Below are positions 1 to 11,626 of a DNA stretch of 64,000 nt, piece by piece. Within the stretch, counting starts at the first letter, position 1; every line of letters starts with the position of its first letter. The DNA lies in contig NZ_JAYFNG010000031.1 of the NCBI RefSeq assembly GCF_034933565.1, positions 1 through 64,000 on the forward strand. Direction: 5' to 3'. This stretch comes from Raineyella sp034933565 (GTDB lineage: Bacteria; Actinomycetota; Actinomycetes; Propionibacteriales; Propionibacteriaceae). The notes below the pieces were generated by a model. It had not been told where the DNA came from. It ran no database searches and saw nothing but the letters and a program-made list of their open reading frames with translations. The position numbers were made by a program, and so were the translations under genes.

Positions 1-16
1 GGGTACCGTGGCCACG

Positions 17-66
17 TCAGGCGCGCGCACTGTGGGCCGATCAGGCGGCGGACACCGCGGGCCCGA
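17..66. repeat. Degenerate tandem copies of the clpX stop region
   Basis: Two units starting TCAGGC (17-40 and 41-66) precede the true stop complement TCAGGC at 67; the stretch GGGCC(C)GATCAGGC recurs at the junctions. Read on the minus strand, each unit reproduces the GCC-TGA end of clpX. Units are 24 and 26 bp. This belongs to the wider pattern of stop-spanning repeats in the window. Confidence 0.55.
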
Positions 67-1362
<1,296 letters not shown>

Positions 1363-1382
1363 GGTCGGTCCTCCCCCGTGGC

Positions 1383-2093
1383 CTAGACGTCCTTGAGGGA
1401 CTTCAGCACGTCGTCGATCAGACCGTAGTCCTTCGCCTCCTGGGCGGTGAGGTACTTGTCCCGGTCGACGTCCCGGCTGACCTGCTCGGTCGTCTGACCG
1501 GTCGCGTCGGACAGCATCTTCTCCATCAGCGCGCGGATCCGCAGGATCTCGTTGGCCTGGATCTCGATGTCGGAGGACTGACCGTACGAGGTCTGCCCCA
1601 TCGAGGGCTGGTGGATCAGGATCGTCGAGTTGGGCAGCGCGAGCCGCTGACCCTTGGTGCCGGCGGCGAGCAGCACGGCCGCGGCGGAGGCGGCCATGCC
1701 CAGGCAGATCGTCTGCACATCGGGCTTGATGTACTGCATCGTGTCGTAGATGGCGCTCATCGCGGAGAAGGAGCCGCCGGGCGAGTTGATGTAGATGCTG
1801 ATCGCGCGCTCCGGGTCCATCGACTGCAACACCAGCAGCTGCGACATCACCGCATTGGCGATGTCGTCGGTCACCGGGGTGCCGAGGAAGATGATCCGGT
1901 CCTCGAAGAGCTTGGTGTACGGGTCGACGCGGCGCACGCCGTACGACGTACGCTCCTCCCACTGCGGGATGAAGTAGTCCATCCGCGGGCCGAGCGGGGC
2001 GACCCCGTCCGCCCCCGACCCGGAGAACCCCCCGGGCTGCAGGGCCTCGTGGCGCTGCTCCATGTTGAACCGGGCGAGATACTGCCTGTCCAT
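1383..2093 (-). CDS. clpP2: ATP-dependent Clp protease proteolytic subunit ClpP2
   Basis: Serine peptidase subunit of ClpXP/ClpCP; in actinobacteria ClpP2 forms a hetero-tetradecamer with ClpP1. The 236-residue product has the Ser motif GMAASAAAVLLAAGTKG and the His motif LIHQPSMG. Two in-frame ATGs lie at 2099 and 2093. The GAGGAGG ribosome site (complement of 2100-2106) touches the first one but is 6 nt from the second, so 2093 (MDRQYLARFNMEQ) is preferred. It starts 11 bp after the clpP1 stop. Confidence 0.95.
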   Translation of the reverse strand: MDRQYLARFNMEQRHEALQPGGFSGSGADGVAPLGPRMDYFIPQWEERTSYGVRRVDPYTKLFEDRIIFLGTPVTDDIANAVMSQLLVLQSMDPERAISIYINSPGGSFSAMSAIYDTMQYIKPDVQTICLGMAASAAAVLLAAGTKGQRLALPNSTILIHQPSMGQTSYGQSSDIEIQANEILRIRALMEKMLSDATGQTTEQVSRDVDRDKYLTAQEAKDYGLIDDVLKSLKDV

Positions 2094-2104
2094 GGTCATC
2101 CTCC

Positions 2105-2734
2105 TCACTGGTTCGGGGCGTCGTCGCGGCCGGCGGTGATCTGCGAGGCCTTCTCGTACACGTGGTCGATGAAGCCGTACTCGAGGGCCTCCTGCGCGGT
2201 GAACCACCGGTCGCGGTCGGAGTCCGCCTCGATCTTCTCCAGCGGCTGGCCGGTGTGCTCGGCGATGAGCTTGGCCATCTCCTTCTTCGTGGCCAGCAGC
2301 TGCTCGGCGTTGATCTTGACCTCGGTGGCGGTGCCACCGACGGCACCCAGTGGCTGGTGCATCAGGATCCGGCTGTGCGGCAGGGCGTAGCGCTTGCCGC
2401 GGCTGCCGGCGCTGAGCAGGAACTGTCCCATCGAGGCGGCCATGCCCATGGCCACCGTGGCGACGTCGTTCGAGATCCACTGCATGGTGTCGTAGATCGC
2501 CATGCCTGCGGTCACCGAGCCGCCCGGGGAGTTGATGTAGAGGTAGATGTCCTTCTCCGGGTCCTCGGCGTTCAGCAGGAGCATCTGGGCGCAGATCGCG
2601 TTCGCGTTCTCGTCCTTGACCTCCGAACCCAGGAAGATGATCCGGTTCGCCAGGAGGGACTGGTAGACATTGTCCGCCATGCCGAGTGGGCTCGCGCCGT
2701 TGGCGGCGAGGGGGCTTCCCTGATTCACGTTCAC
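2105..2734 (-). CDS. clpP1: ATP-dependent Clp protease proteolytic subunit ClpP1
   Basis: Second ClpP paralogue, partner of ClpP2. Motifs: ANRIIFLGSEV near the N-terminus, YINSPGGSVTAGMAIYDTMQ, the Ser motif GMAASMGQFLLSAG and the His motif LMHQPLG. The GTG at 2734 gives 209 residues and an N-terminal propeptide length like that of mycobacterial ClpP1; an ATG at 2680 (MADNVYQ) is the alternative. The start is uncertain because no strong ribosome site precedes 2734. It lies downstream of tig on the same strand, separated by a strong hairpin. Confidence 0.93.
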   Translation of the reverse strand: MNVNQGSPLAANGASPLGMADNVYQSLLANRIIFLGSEVKDENANAICAQMLLLNAEDPEKDIYLYINSPGGSVTAGMAIYDTMQWISNDVATVAMGMAASMGQFLLSAGSRGKRYALPHSRILMHQPLGAVGGTATEVKINAEQLLATKKEMAKLIAEHTGQPLEKIEADSDRDRWFTAQEALEYGFIDHVYEKASQITAGRDDAPNQ

Positions 2735-2890
2735 GATCCCGAACCTACCGGCCCACCCTGACAAAACTGACCCGAACCGCGTCGTGTTCGCTACAGGCAG
2801 AGCACCGGGACCGGCAGCGCGCCCGACACAGGAAGCACGTGACGAAGCCGGGAGACGACACCGCCGGGCCACGACATGGCCGGGACATGA

Positions 2891-2926
2891 CCAGGGCGGC
2901 CACCCCCTGAGGGGCGGCCGCCCTGG
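2891..2926 (-). terminator. Strong hairpin downstream of tig
   Basis: 16-bp stem (2891-2906 with 2911-2926) with one mismatch and a 4-nt loop CTGA, 20 bp past the tig stop. No U-tract follows on the minus strand, so it could be a GC-type terminator or an attenuating hairpin between tig and clpP1. Confidence 0.7.
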
Positions 2927-2945
2927 ATCGTGCAGGGGCCGGAGG

Positions 2946-4418
2946 TCACTCGGCGGCGGCCTCCACCGGCGCCTCGTCCTTCTCCGCGGCCTTCTTCTTC
3001 GCCGGCTTCTCCTCGGCCGGAGCGGCGCTCTCGGCCTCGATGACCGGCTCACCCTCGGCCTCCGCCTCGGCGTCGGCCGGCTCGGCGAAGGTGCCGTCGG
3101 GCTGCAGGTTCTTGACATCGACGACGTTGCCGTCGGCGTCCTTCACCGTGGCGGCACCGAGGATCAGCGCGAGGGCCTTGGAGCGGCGGATCTCGGTCAT
3201 CCAGTCCTGGGTGTGGTCGTGCTCGAGCATGTGCTGCATCTCCTGCTCGGGGGAGGTGCGGTTGGCCCGGGCCCGGGCGAACAGGTGCTCGGTCAGGTCG
3301 GTCTGCTCGATCTGGACGTCGTGGTCCTCGGCGATCCGGTCCAGGACCAGCTGGGCCTTGACCGAGTCGGCGGCGCGCTCGGCGAGATCGGCACGGAACT
3401 CCTCCTCGGTCTGCTCCTCCTCGGTGTCGGCCAGGTACTGCTTGAGGGTCATCCCGGCCTGGGCGAGCTCCTGGTCGACCTGGTTGTTGCGGGCCTCGAC
3501 CTCGGTGGCCAGCAGCTGCTCCGGCAGCTCCATGTCGATCTGCTTGATGACGGCCTCGAGCACCTTGTCGCGAGCGGCGTTGGCCTGGTCGACGCGGTGC
3601 AGGCGAGCGAGGTTGTCGCGCAGGTCCTCGTACATCTCCTCGGCGGTGTCGAACTCGGACACCATCTGGGCGAAGTCGTCGTCGACCTCGGGCAGCTCCT
3701 GCTCCTGCACCTTGACGACGGTCACCTCGATATCGGCCTCCTGGCCCATGGCCGTGCCACCGACGAGGGCGGAGGTGAAGGTCTTGGTGTCGCCGGCCTT
3801 CATCCCGGTGAGGGCCTCGTCCATGCCCTCGACCATGCCGCCGGCGCCGACCCGGTAGGTCACGCCCTCGGCCTCGCCACCCTCGACGAGCTCGCCGTCC
3901 TTGGTGGCCTTCAGGTCGAAGGTGACCAGGTCGCCCTCGGCGGCCGCACGGTCCACCTCGGTGTTCGTGGCGAACCGCTCGCGCAGGATCTTGACCTGCT
4001 CCTCGAGCTCCTCACCGGTCGACTCGATCGGGTCGACCTCGACCTCGATGGCGTCGAACGCAGGGATCATGAAGTCGGGGCGCACGTCCATCTCGGCGGT
4101 GAACTCGACGGTCTCACCGACCTCGAGCTTGGTCACCTCGATCTCCGGCTGCGTCAGCGGCACCAGCTCGTGCTCGGTGACGGCGGCGGCGTAGAGATCC
4201 GGGAGCGCCTCGTTCAGGGCCTGCTCCAGGGCGACGCCCGGGCCGAACCGCTGGTCGATGATGGTCGCCGGCACGTGCCCCGGACGGAAGCCCGGGATCT
4301 GCACCTGCTGGGCGATCTCCTTGTAGGCCTTGTCCAGGTGAGGCTTCAGATCGGCGAAGGGCACCTCGACGGTGATCTTGGCCCGCGAGGGGCTCAGCTG
4401 CTCAACAGTGCTCGGCAA
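2946..4418 (-). CDS. tig: Trigger factor (ribosome-associated chaperone, PPIase)
   Basis: Binds the ribosomal exit tunnel and helps nascent chains fold. The 490-residue product has the N-terminal ribosome-binding domain with signature GFRPGHVP (His where Lys is usual), a central FKBP-type PPIase domain and the C-terminal chaperone domain, followed by an Ala/Glu/Lys-rich tail of about 50 residues. I chose a TTG start at 4418: AGGAG (complement of 4427-4431) lies 8 nt upstream, and the product then begins PSTVEQLSPSRAKITVEVPF as the family does. The in-frame ATG at 4445 has no ribosome site. Confidence 0.93.
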   Translation of the reverse strand: MPSTVEQLSPSRAKITVEVPFADLKPHLDKAYKEIAQQVQIPGFRPGHVPATIIDQRFGPGVALEQALNEALPDLYAAAVTEHELVPLTQPEIEVTKLEVGETVEFTAEMDVRPDFMIPAFDAIEVEVDPIESTGEELEEQVKILRERFATNTEVDRAAAEGDLVTFDLKATKDGELVEGGEAEGVTYRVGAGGMVEGMDEALTGMKAGDTKTFTSALVGGTAMGQEADIEVTVVKVQEQELPEVDDDFAQMVSEFDTAEEMYEDLRDNLARLHRVDQANAARDKVLEAVIKQIDMELPEQLLATEVEARNNQVDQELAQAGMTLKQYLADTEEEQTEEEFRADLAERAADSVKAQLVLDRIAEDHDVQIEQTDLTEHLFARARANRTSPEQEMQHMLEHDHTQDWMTEIRRSKALALILGAATVKDADGNVVDVKNLQPDGTFAEPADAEAEAEGEPVIEAESAAPAEEKPAKKKAAEKDEAPVEAAAE

Positions 4419-4559
4419 GACGGATACTCCTGAATCGATGGACACAGGGCGACGGCCGGATGGCGCCCCCTCAAGTCATGGGTGTCCGCAACAGGTGCTC
4501 GCCCGGCGCAGACAGGATCACATCCTAACCTCACGCCCCGTCAGCTCGAAAATGTGGAC

Positions 4560-4589
4560 TTGGCCGCCCCGCTCCTCCACCGCTACACT
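4560..4589 (+). promoter_or_regulatory. Predicted sigma-70-type promoter upstream of tRNA-Pro
   Basis: TTGGCC (4560-4565) and TACACT (4584-4589) with an 18-bp spacer, about 90 bp before the tRNA-Pro gene and pointing toward it. Inferred from consensus only. Confidence 0.45.
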
Positions 4590-4624
4590 CCAACAGTTAC
4601 GAACGGCGGACCGCTTCCTGCCGA

Positions 4625-4645
4625 GCCGTACGATCCACGTACGGC
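4625..4645. repeat. Inverted repeat built from CGTACG
   Basis: GCCGTACG, 5 nt, CGTACGGC: a perfect 8-bp inverted repeat, each arm holding a CGTACG palindrome. It lies between the predicted promoter and tRNA-Pro, so it would be in the tRNA precursor leader if that promoter is real. Confidence 0.6.
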
Positions 4646-4681
4646 CGGCGCCAGCAGTCAGCACCGGGCTGTCCGTACGAC

Positions 4682-4757
4682 CGGGGCGTAGCGTAGTGGC
4701 TAGCGCGCCTGCTTTGGGAGCAGGAGACCGCAGGTTCGAGTCCTGTCGCCCCGACCA
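4682..4757 (+). tRNA. tRNA-Pro(TGG)
   Basis: Acceptor stem CGGGGCG (4682-4688) pairs with CGCCCCG (4747-4753), discriminator A, and the CCA end is encoded (4755-4757). Anticodon stem CCTGC/GCAGG encloses loop TTTGGGA, giving anticodon TGG. The T arm is GCAGG-TTCGAGT-CCTGT. The gene stands alone. Confidence 0.95.
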
Positions 4758-4781
4758 CACCACCCTCGGCGTGCCCACCCC

Positions 4782-5636
4782 CTACCGGGGACGGACGGCC
4801 GCCCGGGTGGCCTCCAGGGCCATTGCGAGATTGTCGAAACGCTGCTGGGCCACGCGTACGAACAGGAAGTCGACCACCGCCAGCTGGGCCATCCGGCTGG
4901 CCATCGCCGCAGCCCGGAACTGCGCCTCCCGCACGGAGGTCGTCAGCACCACGTCCGCTGCCCGCGCCACCGGGGAATCGGCCACGTTGGTGAGGGCGAC
5001 CGTCAGCGCCCCGGACCCACGGGCGACCTTCAGGCCACGGATCACTTCCTCGGTGGCTCCGCGGAAGGAAGCCCCGAAGGCCACTCCGCCGGGCCCCGCG
5101 AGGGCCGCGTTGGCGAGTTGCACGTGTGTGTCGGCGGAGAAGAGGAAAGGGCAGCCGATCCGCTGCAGCTTCTGCGAAAGGTCCTCGACCACCAGCCCGC
5201 TGGCACCGACCCCGAAGCCCACCAACCGGCCGGCCTGCGCCATCGCCCCCGCCGCCCGGTCCAGCGCCTCGAGATCGAGCGCCATCGCCGTGTGCTCGAT
5301 GGCCCGGGCCTCATGAAAAGCCAGCTTGGTCACCACGTCGAGAGCACTGTCAGCGTCATTGATCTCCCCCTCGGCGATGTTGGACCGCTCCAGCTCCAGC
5401 GCACGCCGGGACAGGTCACCGGTCAGGCGGCTGCGTAGTTCCGGCACCCCCGCGAAGCCGAGGGCCTGACTGAAGCGCACCACGCTGGCCTGGGACACCT
5501 GGGCCCGGTCCGCCAGTTCCGTGATGGAGGCGACCGCCGCACCTTCAGGATCAGCCAGGACGACGGCTGCCACCCGGGCCTCCGCCGGCCTGAGGCGCGT
5601 CACCGCGCCCCTGATCTCCTCCATGACATCAACCAC
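4782..5636 (-). CDS. RpiR/MurR-family transcriptional regulator (HTH + SIS)
   Basis: 284 residues: an N-terminal HTH_6 (ITELADRAQVSQASVVRFSQALGF) and a C-terminal SIS sugar-phosphate-binding domain (residues about 110-270). The GTG at 5636 has GAAGGGG upstream; the ATG at 5624 has no ribosome site. It is divergent from murQ and a PTS gene, so it probably senses N-acetylmuramic acid 6-phosphate or a related sugar phosphate and represses both directions through the inverted repeat at 5702-5739. This role is inferred from context and from E. coli MurR. Confidence 0.88.
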   Translation of the reverse strand: MVDVMEEIRGAVTRLRPAEARVAAVVLADPEGAAVASITELADRAQVSQASVVRFSQALGFAGVPELRSRLTGDLSRRALELERSNIAEGEINDADSALDVVTKLAFHEARAIEHTAMALDLEALDRAAGAMAQAGRLVGFGVGASGLVVEDLSQKLQRIGCPFLFSADTHVQLANAALAGPGGVAFGASFRGATEEVIRGLKVARGSGALTVALTNVADSPVARAADVVLTTSVREAQFRAAAMASRMAQLAVVDFLFVRVAQQRFDNLAMALEATRAAVRPR

Positions 5637-5701
5637 GAGACCCCTTCCCTCAACACTGACGGGATCAGTCTGTCATGCCGGGCAGAAGATTATGTAAGAC
5701 C

Positions 5702-5739
5702 CTTTCAAACTTGAAAGATTTCTTGTAGGTTTCTTTCAA
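5702..5739. promoter_or_regulatory. Predicted RpiR/MurR operator
   Basis: Perfect inverted repeat CTTTCAA-AC-TTGAAAG (5702-5717) followed by another CTTTCAA half-site (5733-5739). This AT-rich island sits between the divergent regulator and murQ in otherwise GC-rich DNA, as expected of a shared operator/promoter. Confidence 0.7.
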
Positions 5740-5786
5740 AGCGGTTGGGTCCCCTCCCGGCCGACCACCACCAGGAACGGAGCGCC

Positions 5787-6731
5787 GTGAACGAAGCGAC
5801 ACAGCTGTCCATGTCCACGACCGAGGCCCACAACCCGCGCACCCGGGAACTCGACACGATGACCATCCCCGAGTTCCTCACTGTCATGAACGAAGAGGAC
5901 CACCGCGTGCCGGACGCCGTCGGAGCAGCGATCCCGGACATCACCCGCGCGGTCGCCGCGGTCACTGCGCGACTGCGGGCGGGCGGGCGGCTCCTCTACC
6001 TCGGGGCAGGCACCAGCGGCCGCCTGGGGGTCCTCGACGCCGCGGAGTGCCCGCCCACGTTCGGCACCGATCCGGGACTGGTGATCGGTCTGATCGCCGG
6101 CGGTGAGGTGGCCCTGACCACTGCGGTCGAGGGGGCCGAGGATGCGCCGCAGTTGGCCGTACGTGACCTCGACGCCGTCGGCGTCTGCGCCGCTGACGCC
6201 GTCGTCGGCATCGCCGCGTCGGGTCGCACCCCGTACGTGATCGGTGGCCTTGACCACGCCCGCGCACTGGGGGCCGCCGCGGTCTCCATCGCCTGCAACC
6301 CCGGCGCGGAGGTGAGTCGACACGCGGACGTCGCGATTGAGGTCGACAACGGCCCCGAGGTGCTGACCGGCTCCACCCGTCTCAAGGCAGGCACCAGCCA
6401 GAAGCTGATCCTGAACATGATCTCGACCGCCACGATGGTGCAGCTCGGCAAGGCCTACGGGAACCTGATGGTCGACGTACGGCCCACCAACGAGAAGCTG
6501 CTCGACCGGGCCCTGCGGATCATCGTCGATGCCACCGGATGCGACCGGGCCACCGCCCGCGCCGCGTTCCAGGAGGCGGACGGCCACGCCAAGACCGCGA
6601 TCGTCGCGATCCTCACCGGGGTCGACGCCCCCACCGCCCGGGCCCGTCTCACCGCCGCCCAGGGCTTCGTACGCCATGCCGTCACCCCATCCAGCAGCCG
6701 TCATCGATCGCAAAGGAGCACTGATGACTGA
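5787..6731 (+). CDS. murQ: N-acetylmuramic acid 6-phosphate etherase MurQ
   Basis: Cleaves the lactyl ether of MurNAc-6-phosphate to GlcNAc-6-phosphate and D-lactate in wall-sugar salvage. The 314-residue product has the family block GAGTSGRLGVLDAAECPPTF, a SIS fold and a later VRPTNEKL block. The GTG at 5787 follows AGGA/CGGAG; an ATG at 5811 is the alternative. Its 3' end overlaps the next gene by 8 nt, so the two are translationally coupled. GTA valine codons here sit inside CGTACG (for example GCC-GTA-CGT). Confidence 0.93.
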   Translation: MNEATQLSMSTTEAHNPRTRELDTMTIPEFLTVMNEEDHRVPDAVGAAIPDITRAVAAVTARLRAGGRLLYLGAGTSGRLGVLDAAECPPTFGTDPGLVIGLIAGGEVALTTAVEGAEDAPQLAVRDLDAVGVCAADAVVGIAASGRTPYVIGGLDHARALGAAAVSIACNPGAEVSRHADVAIEVDNGPEVLTGSTRLKAGTSQKLILNMISTATMVQLGKAYGNLMVDVRPTNEKLLDRALRIIVDATGCDRATARAAFQEADGHAKTAIVAILTGVDAPTARARLTAAQGFVRHAVTPSSSRHRSQRSTDD

Positions 6732-8319
6732 CCGTTACACCGACATCGCCCGAGCGCTGATCCCCCCGCTCGGAGGATCCGCCAACATCGGCGACATCAA
6801 CAACTGCATCACCCGACTCCGGCTCGACATCAAGGATCCGGACCTGATCCGACCCGAGGCGGTGCGGGCGGTTCCCGGCGTCCTGGGCGTCGTCGAGGAC
6901 GACACGTACCAGATCGTTCTCGGCCCCGGGACCGTGGAGAAGGTGACCGCGCAGTTCCGCCGCCTCGTCGCCGAGGAGCGAGCCTCCGGTGGCGGCGGCG
7001 CGGCCACGACCGGCGCCGCCGGGACGAGCGGCACCCCGGCCGCCGGGACGAGCGGCACCGATGCCGAACGGCTCGCCCAGAAGGGCGCGGTTCTCAAGGC
7101 CGCCCAGAAGTCGCGCAACAACACGCCGGCGAAGAACGCGATCCGCAAGATCGCCAACATCTTCGTGCCCTTGATCCCCGGGCTCATCGGGGCCGGCATG
7201 ATCCTGGCGATCCGTGGGTTGCTGGCGAACTGGCAGACAGCCGGTGGGGCGCCGGGATGGCTGGGCACGCTCGTCCCCGTCCTGACCGTCGTGGGCTCGG
7301 CGTTCTTCTCCTACCTGGCCGTCTTCGCCGGCATCAACGCCGCCAGGGAGTTCGGCGGGACGCCGGCCCTGGGGGGCGCGGTCGCCGCGATCATCGTGCT
7401 GCCCGCGGTCGCCAGCATCCACTACTCACTGCCACTGGTCGGTGAGGTGCACCTGAGCCCCGGACAGGGCGGCGTCATCGGTGCGATCTTCGCGGCGGGT
7501 CTGTGCGCGTGGATCGAGCGGTTGCTCCGTGGCCGCATCCCTGACGCGATCGACATCCTCGTCACTCCGACGGTCGCCCTGCTCGTCTCCGGTCTCGCCA
7601 CGATCTACCTGTTCATGTTCGTGGCCGGCGAGATCGCCACCGCGATCGGCAACGGCGCAGTCTGGCTGTTGGCGCACTCCGGAGTGGTGGCCGGCTTCCT
7701 GCTCGGTGGCACCTTCCTACCTCTGGTGATGCTCGGACTGCACCAGGCGCTCGTGCCGATCCACGCCACCCTGATCCAGCAGCTCGGGTTCACTCCCCTG
7801 CTCACCATCCTGTCGATGGCCGGGGCGGGTCAGGTCGGCGCGGCACTGGCGGTCTATCTGAAGCTCAAGCGGAACACGTCGCTGCGCACCACGATCAAGG
7901 GAGCACTGCCGGTCGGCCTGCTGGGCGTCGGCGAGCCGTTGATCTACGGCGTCTCCCTTCCGCTCGGCCGCCCGTTCATCACCGCGTGCGTCGGCGGCGC
8001 CTTCGGCGGTGCCGTGGTCGGCGCCTTCAACCAGTTCGTGGCACCGTTCGGCGCGACGGCGATCGGGCCGTCCGGTCTGGCCCTGCTGCCGCTGCTGCAG
8101 AGCCATCAGGGCCAGGGCTACGCGATCATCGCGTACGTCACCGGCCTGCTGGTCGGCTACGTCGCGGGTTTCGTCGCCACCTGGTTCTGGGGACTGCCCC
8201 CGCAGCTGATCGCCGAGCACAACGGGGACGCCTCCGACCAGGTCGCGGACCAGGATGCCGTTCCGACCAGTGCCCCGACCACCGAGCAGGGCGACCGGGA
8301 GACGACATCGACGCTCTGA
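6724..8319 (+). CDS. PTS EIIBC permease, probably N-acetylmuramic acid-specific (MurP-like)
   Basis: 531 residues. The N-terminal EIIB domain has the phospho-Cys motif NNCITRLRLDI (about residues 27-37); a Gly/Ala/Thr-rich linker (about 85-115) leads into a multi-span EIIC domain with GVGEPLIYGV near residue 400. No EIIA domain is present, as in E. coli MurP, so phosphate must come from another protein. The ATG at 6724 has AGGAG 7 nt upstream. MurNAc specificity is inferred from coupling to murQ; a GlcNAc or sucrose-type EIIBC cannot be excluded by eye. Confidence 0.85.
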   Translation: MTDRYTDIARALIPPLGGSANIGDINNCITRLRLDIKDPDLIRPEAVRAVPGVLGVVEDDTYQIVLGPGTVEKVTAQFRRLVAEERASGGGGAATTGAAGTSGTPAAGTSGTDAERLAQKGAVLKAAQKSRNNTPAKNAIRKIANIFVPLIPGLIGAGMILAIRGLLANWQTAGGAPGWLGTLVPVLTVVGSAFFSYLAVFAGINAAREFGGTPALGGAVAAIIVLPAVASIHYSLPLVGEVHLSPGQGGVIGAIFAAGLCAWIERLLRGRIPDAIDILVTPTVALLVSGLATIYLFMFVAGEIATAIGNGAVWLLAHSGVVAGFLLGGTFLPLVMLGLHQALVPIHATLIQQLGFTPLLTILSMAGAGQVGAALAVYLKLKRNTSLRTTIKGALPVGLLGVGEPLIYGVSLPLGRPFITACVGGAFGGAVVGAFNQFVAPFGATAIGPSGLALLPLLQSHQGQGYAIIAYVTGLLVGYVAGFVATWFWGLPPQLIAEHNGDASDQVADQDAVPTSAPTTEQGDRETTSTL

Positions 8320-8702
8320 CAGGAACGTTCGGGCTGACCGGTCACTTCGGCGACGTCTTCCTCCGCCACCGGCCACCGGGCTGATATCACCGACCTCCGA
8401 CCGCACCGCGGGACCGTCCCACTGACGGCCCCGCGGTCCTGCGGCCCCCGGCCGCCGGTGTCCTGCGGCCCCCGCATGACGGTGTCCTGCGGCCCCCGGC
8501 CGACGGTCCGGTGATCCCCCGCCCGCTCAGGAAGGGTTGCCTGACCGCAACGAGAGGGACACCATGGTCGAGGTCACACTGCCGCAGGTGGTCAGTGCCC
8601 AGGGGGTCAGCGGGCACGGCCGGCCCGCAGCACGGCGGACGGGCAGACACCACATGATGGGCAGACGTCACGACGGATGGACAGCGCTGGAAGGCGGCAC
8701 CG
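8320..8702. other. 383-bp intergenic region with a 24-bp tandem repeat
   Basis: Between the PTS gene and the uvrA paralogue. No credible gene was seen. It contains three exact-period 24-bp units and, close to 8703, a GGAAGG ribosome site for the next gene. Confidence 0.6.
8437..8508. repeat. 24-bp tandem repeat, three units
   Basis: Units 8437-8460, 8461-8484 and 8485-8508, each starting TCCTGCGGCCCCCG and ending in CGGT. The first 14 bases are identical in all three; differences lie in the following 10 bases. Confidence 0.85.
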
Positions 8703-11075
<2,373 letters not shown>

Positions 11076-11090
<15 letters not shown>

Positions 11091-11195
11091 TCCGCTGGCA
11101 TAGGTCGGGACCCGGCCCGCCAGGCCTACGTCGGAACCCGACCCGCCAGGCGCACGTCGGAACCCGGCCCGCCAGGCCTACGTCGGGGCCCGACC
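11076..11195. repeat. 26-bp tandem repeat starting inside the uvrA-paralogue stop region
   Basis: The last codons and stop (11076-11100, TACGTCGGGGCCTGATCC...) are followed by units at 11101-11126, 11127-11152 and 11153-11178 and a partial unit from 11179. The consensus opens TACGTCGGAACCCGACCCGC. The array therefore begins in coding sequence. Confidence 0.8.
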
Positions 11196-11552
11196 AGCCG
11201 AGCGCTGCCGACGACGCGCGGACGCTTGACAGGTTGGCCGACCCACGACACGTTTGCTGACGTACGGCAACGTGGCCGACGGAGCTCCGTCAGCCAGGTT
11301 CGGGCGCGTCGCACAACGCGAGAATCGTCAGCAAGCACGGGCCGCGAGCCGAGGCGATGGAGCCGGACCGCGAGCCGAGACGATGGAGCCGCGACCCGGC
11401 CGAGTCAGCCACCTGAATGATCAAAGTCCGGCCGAGTCAGGTTCCTGAGTGATCAAGTCCGGCCACGTATGCCACCGGAGTGATCACGTGTGGACGGGCG
11501 TCGCTGTCCCGATCTCCGCTATAGTGGGGCACTGCGTCCCCAGTGGGCGCTC
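11196..11552. other. Intergenic region with two further repeat arrays before tRNA-Gly
   Basis: No gene seen. A perfect 14-bp palindrome GACGGAGCTCCGTC lies at 11278-11291. Two 26-bp copies sit at 11342-11367 and 11368-11393 (CCGCGAGCCGAGGCGATGG type), then three 31-32-bp units at 11397-11428, 11429-11459 and 11460-11490, each containing TGATCA or a near match. A likely -10 box TATAGT for the tRNA lies at 11520-11525. Confidence 0.65.
11520..11525 (+). promoter_or_regulatory. Predicted -10 box of tRNA-Gly
   Basis: TATAGT 27 bp before the mature tRNA start; no clear -35 box at standard spacing. Confidence 0.4.
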
Positions 11553-11626
11553 GCGGATGTAGCTCAATGGTAGAGCCCCAGTCTTCCAAACTGGCTACGC
11601 GGGTTCGATTCCCGTCATCCGCTCCA
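11553..11626 (+). tRNA. tRNA-Gly(TCC)
   Basis: Acceptor GCGGATG (11553-11559) pairs with CATCCGC (11616-11622); discriminator T and encoded CCA (11624-11626). The anticodon loop CTTCCAA-type gives TCC. The T arm contains GGTTCGATTCC. Confidence 0.95.
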
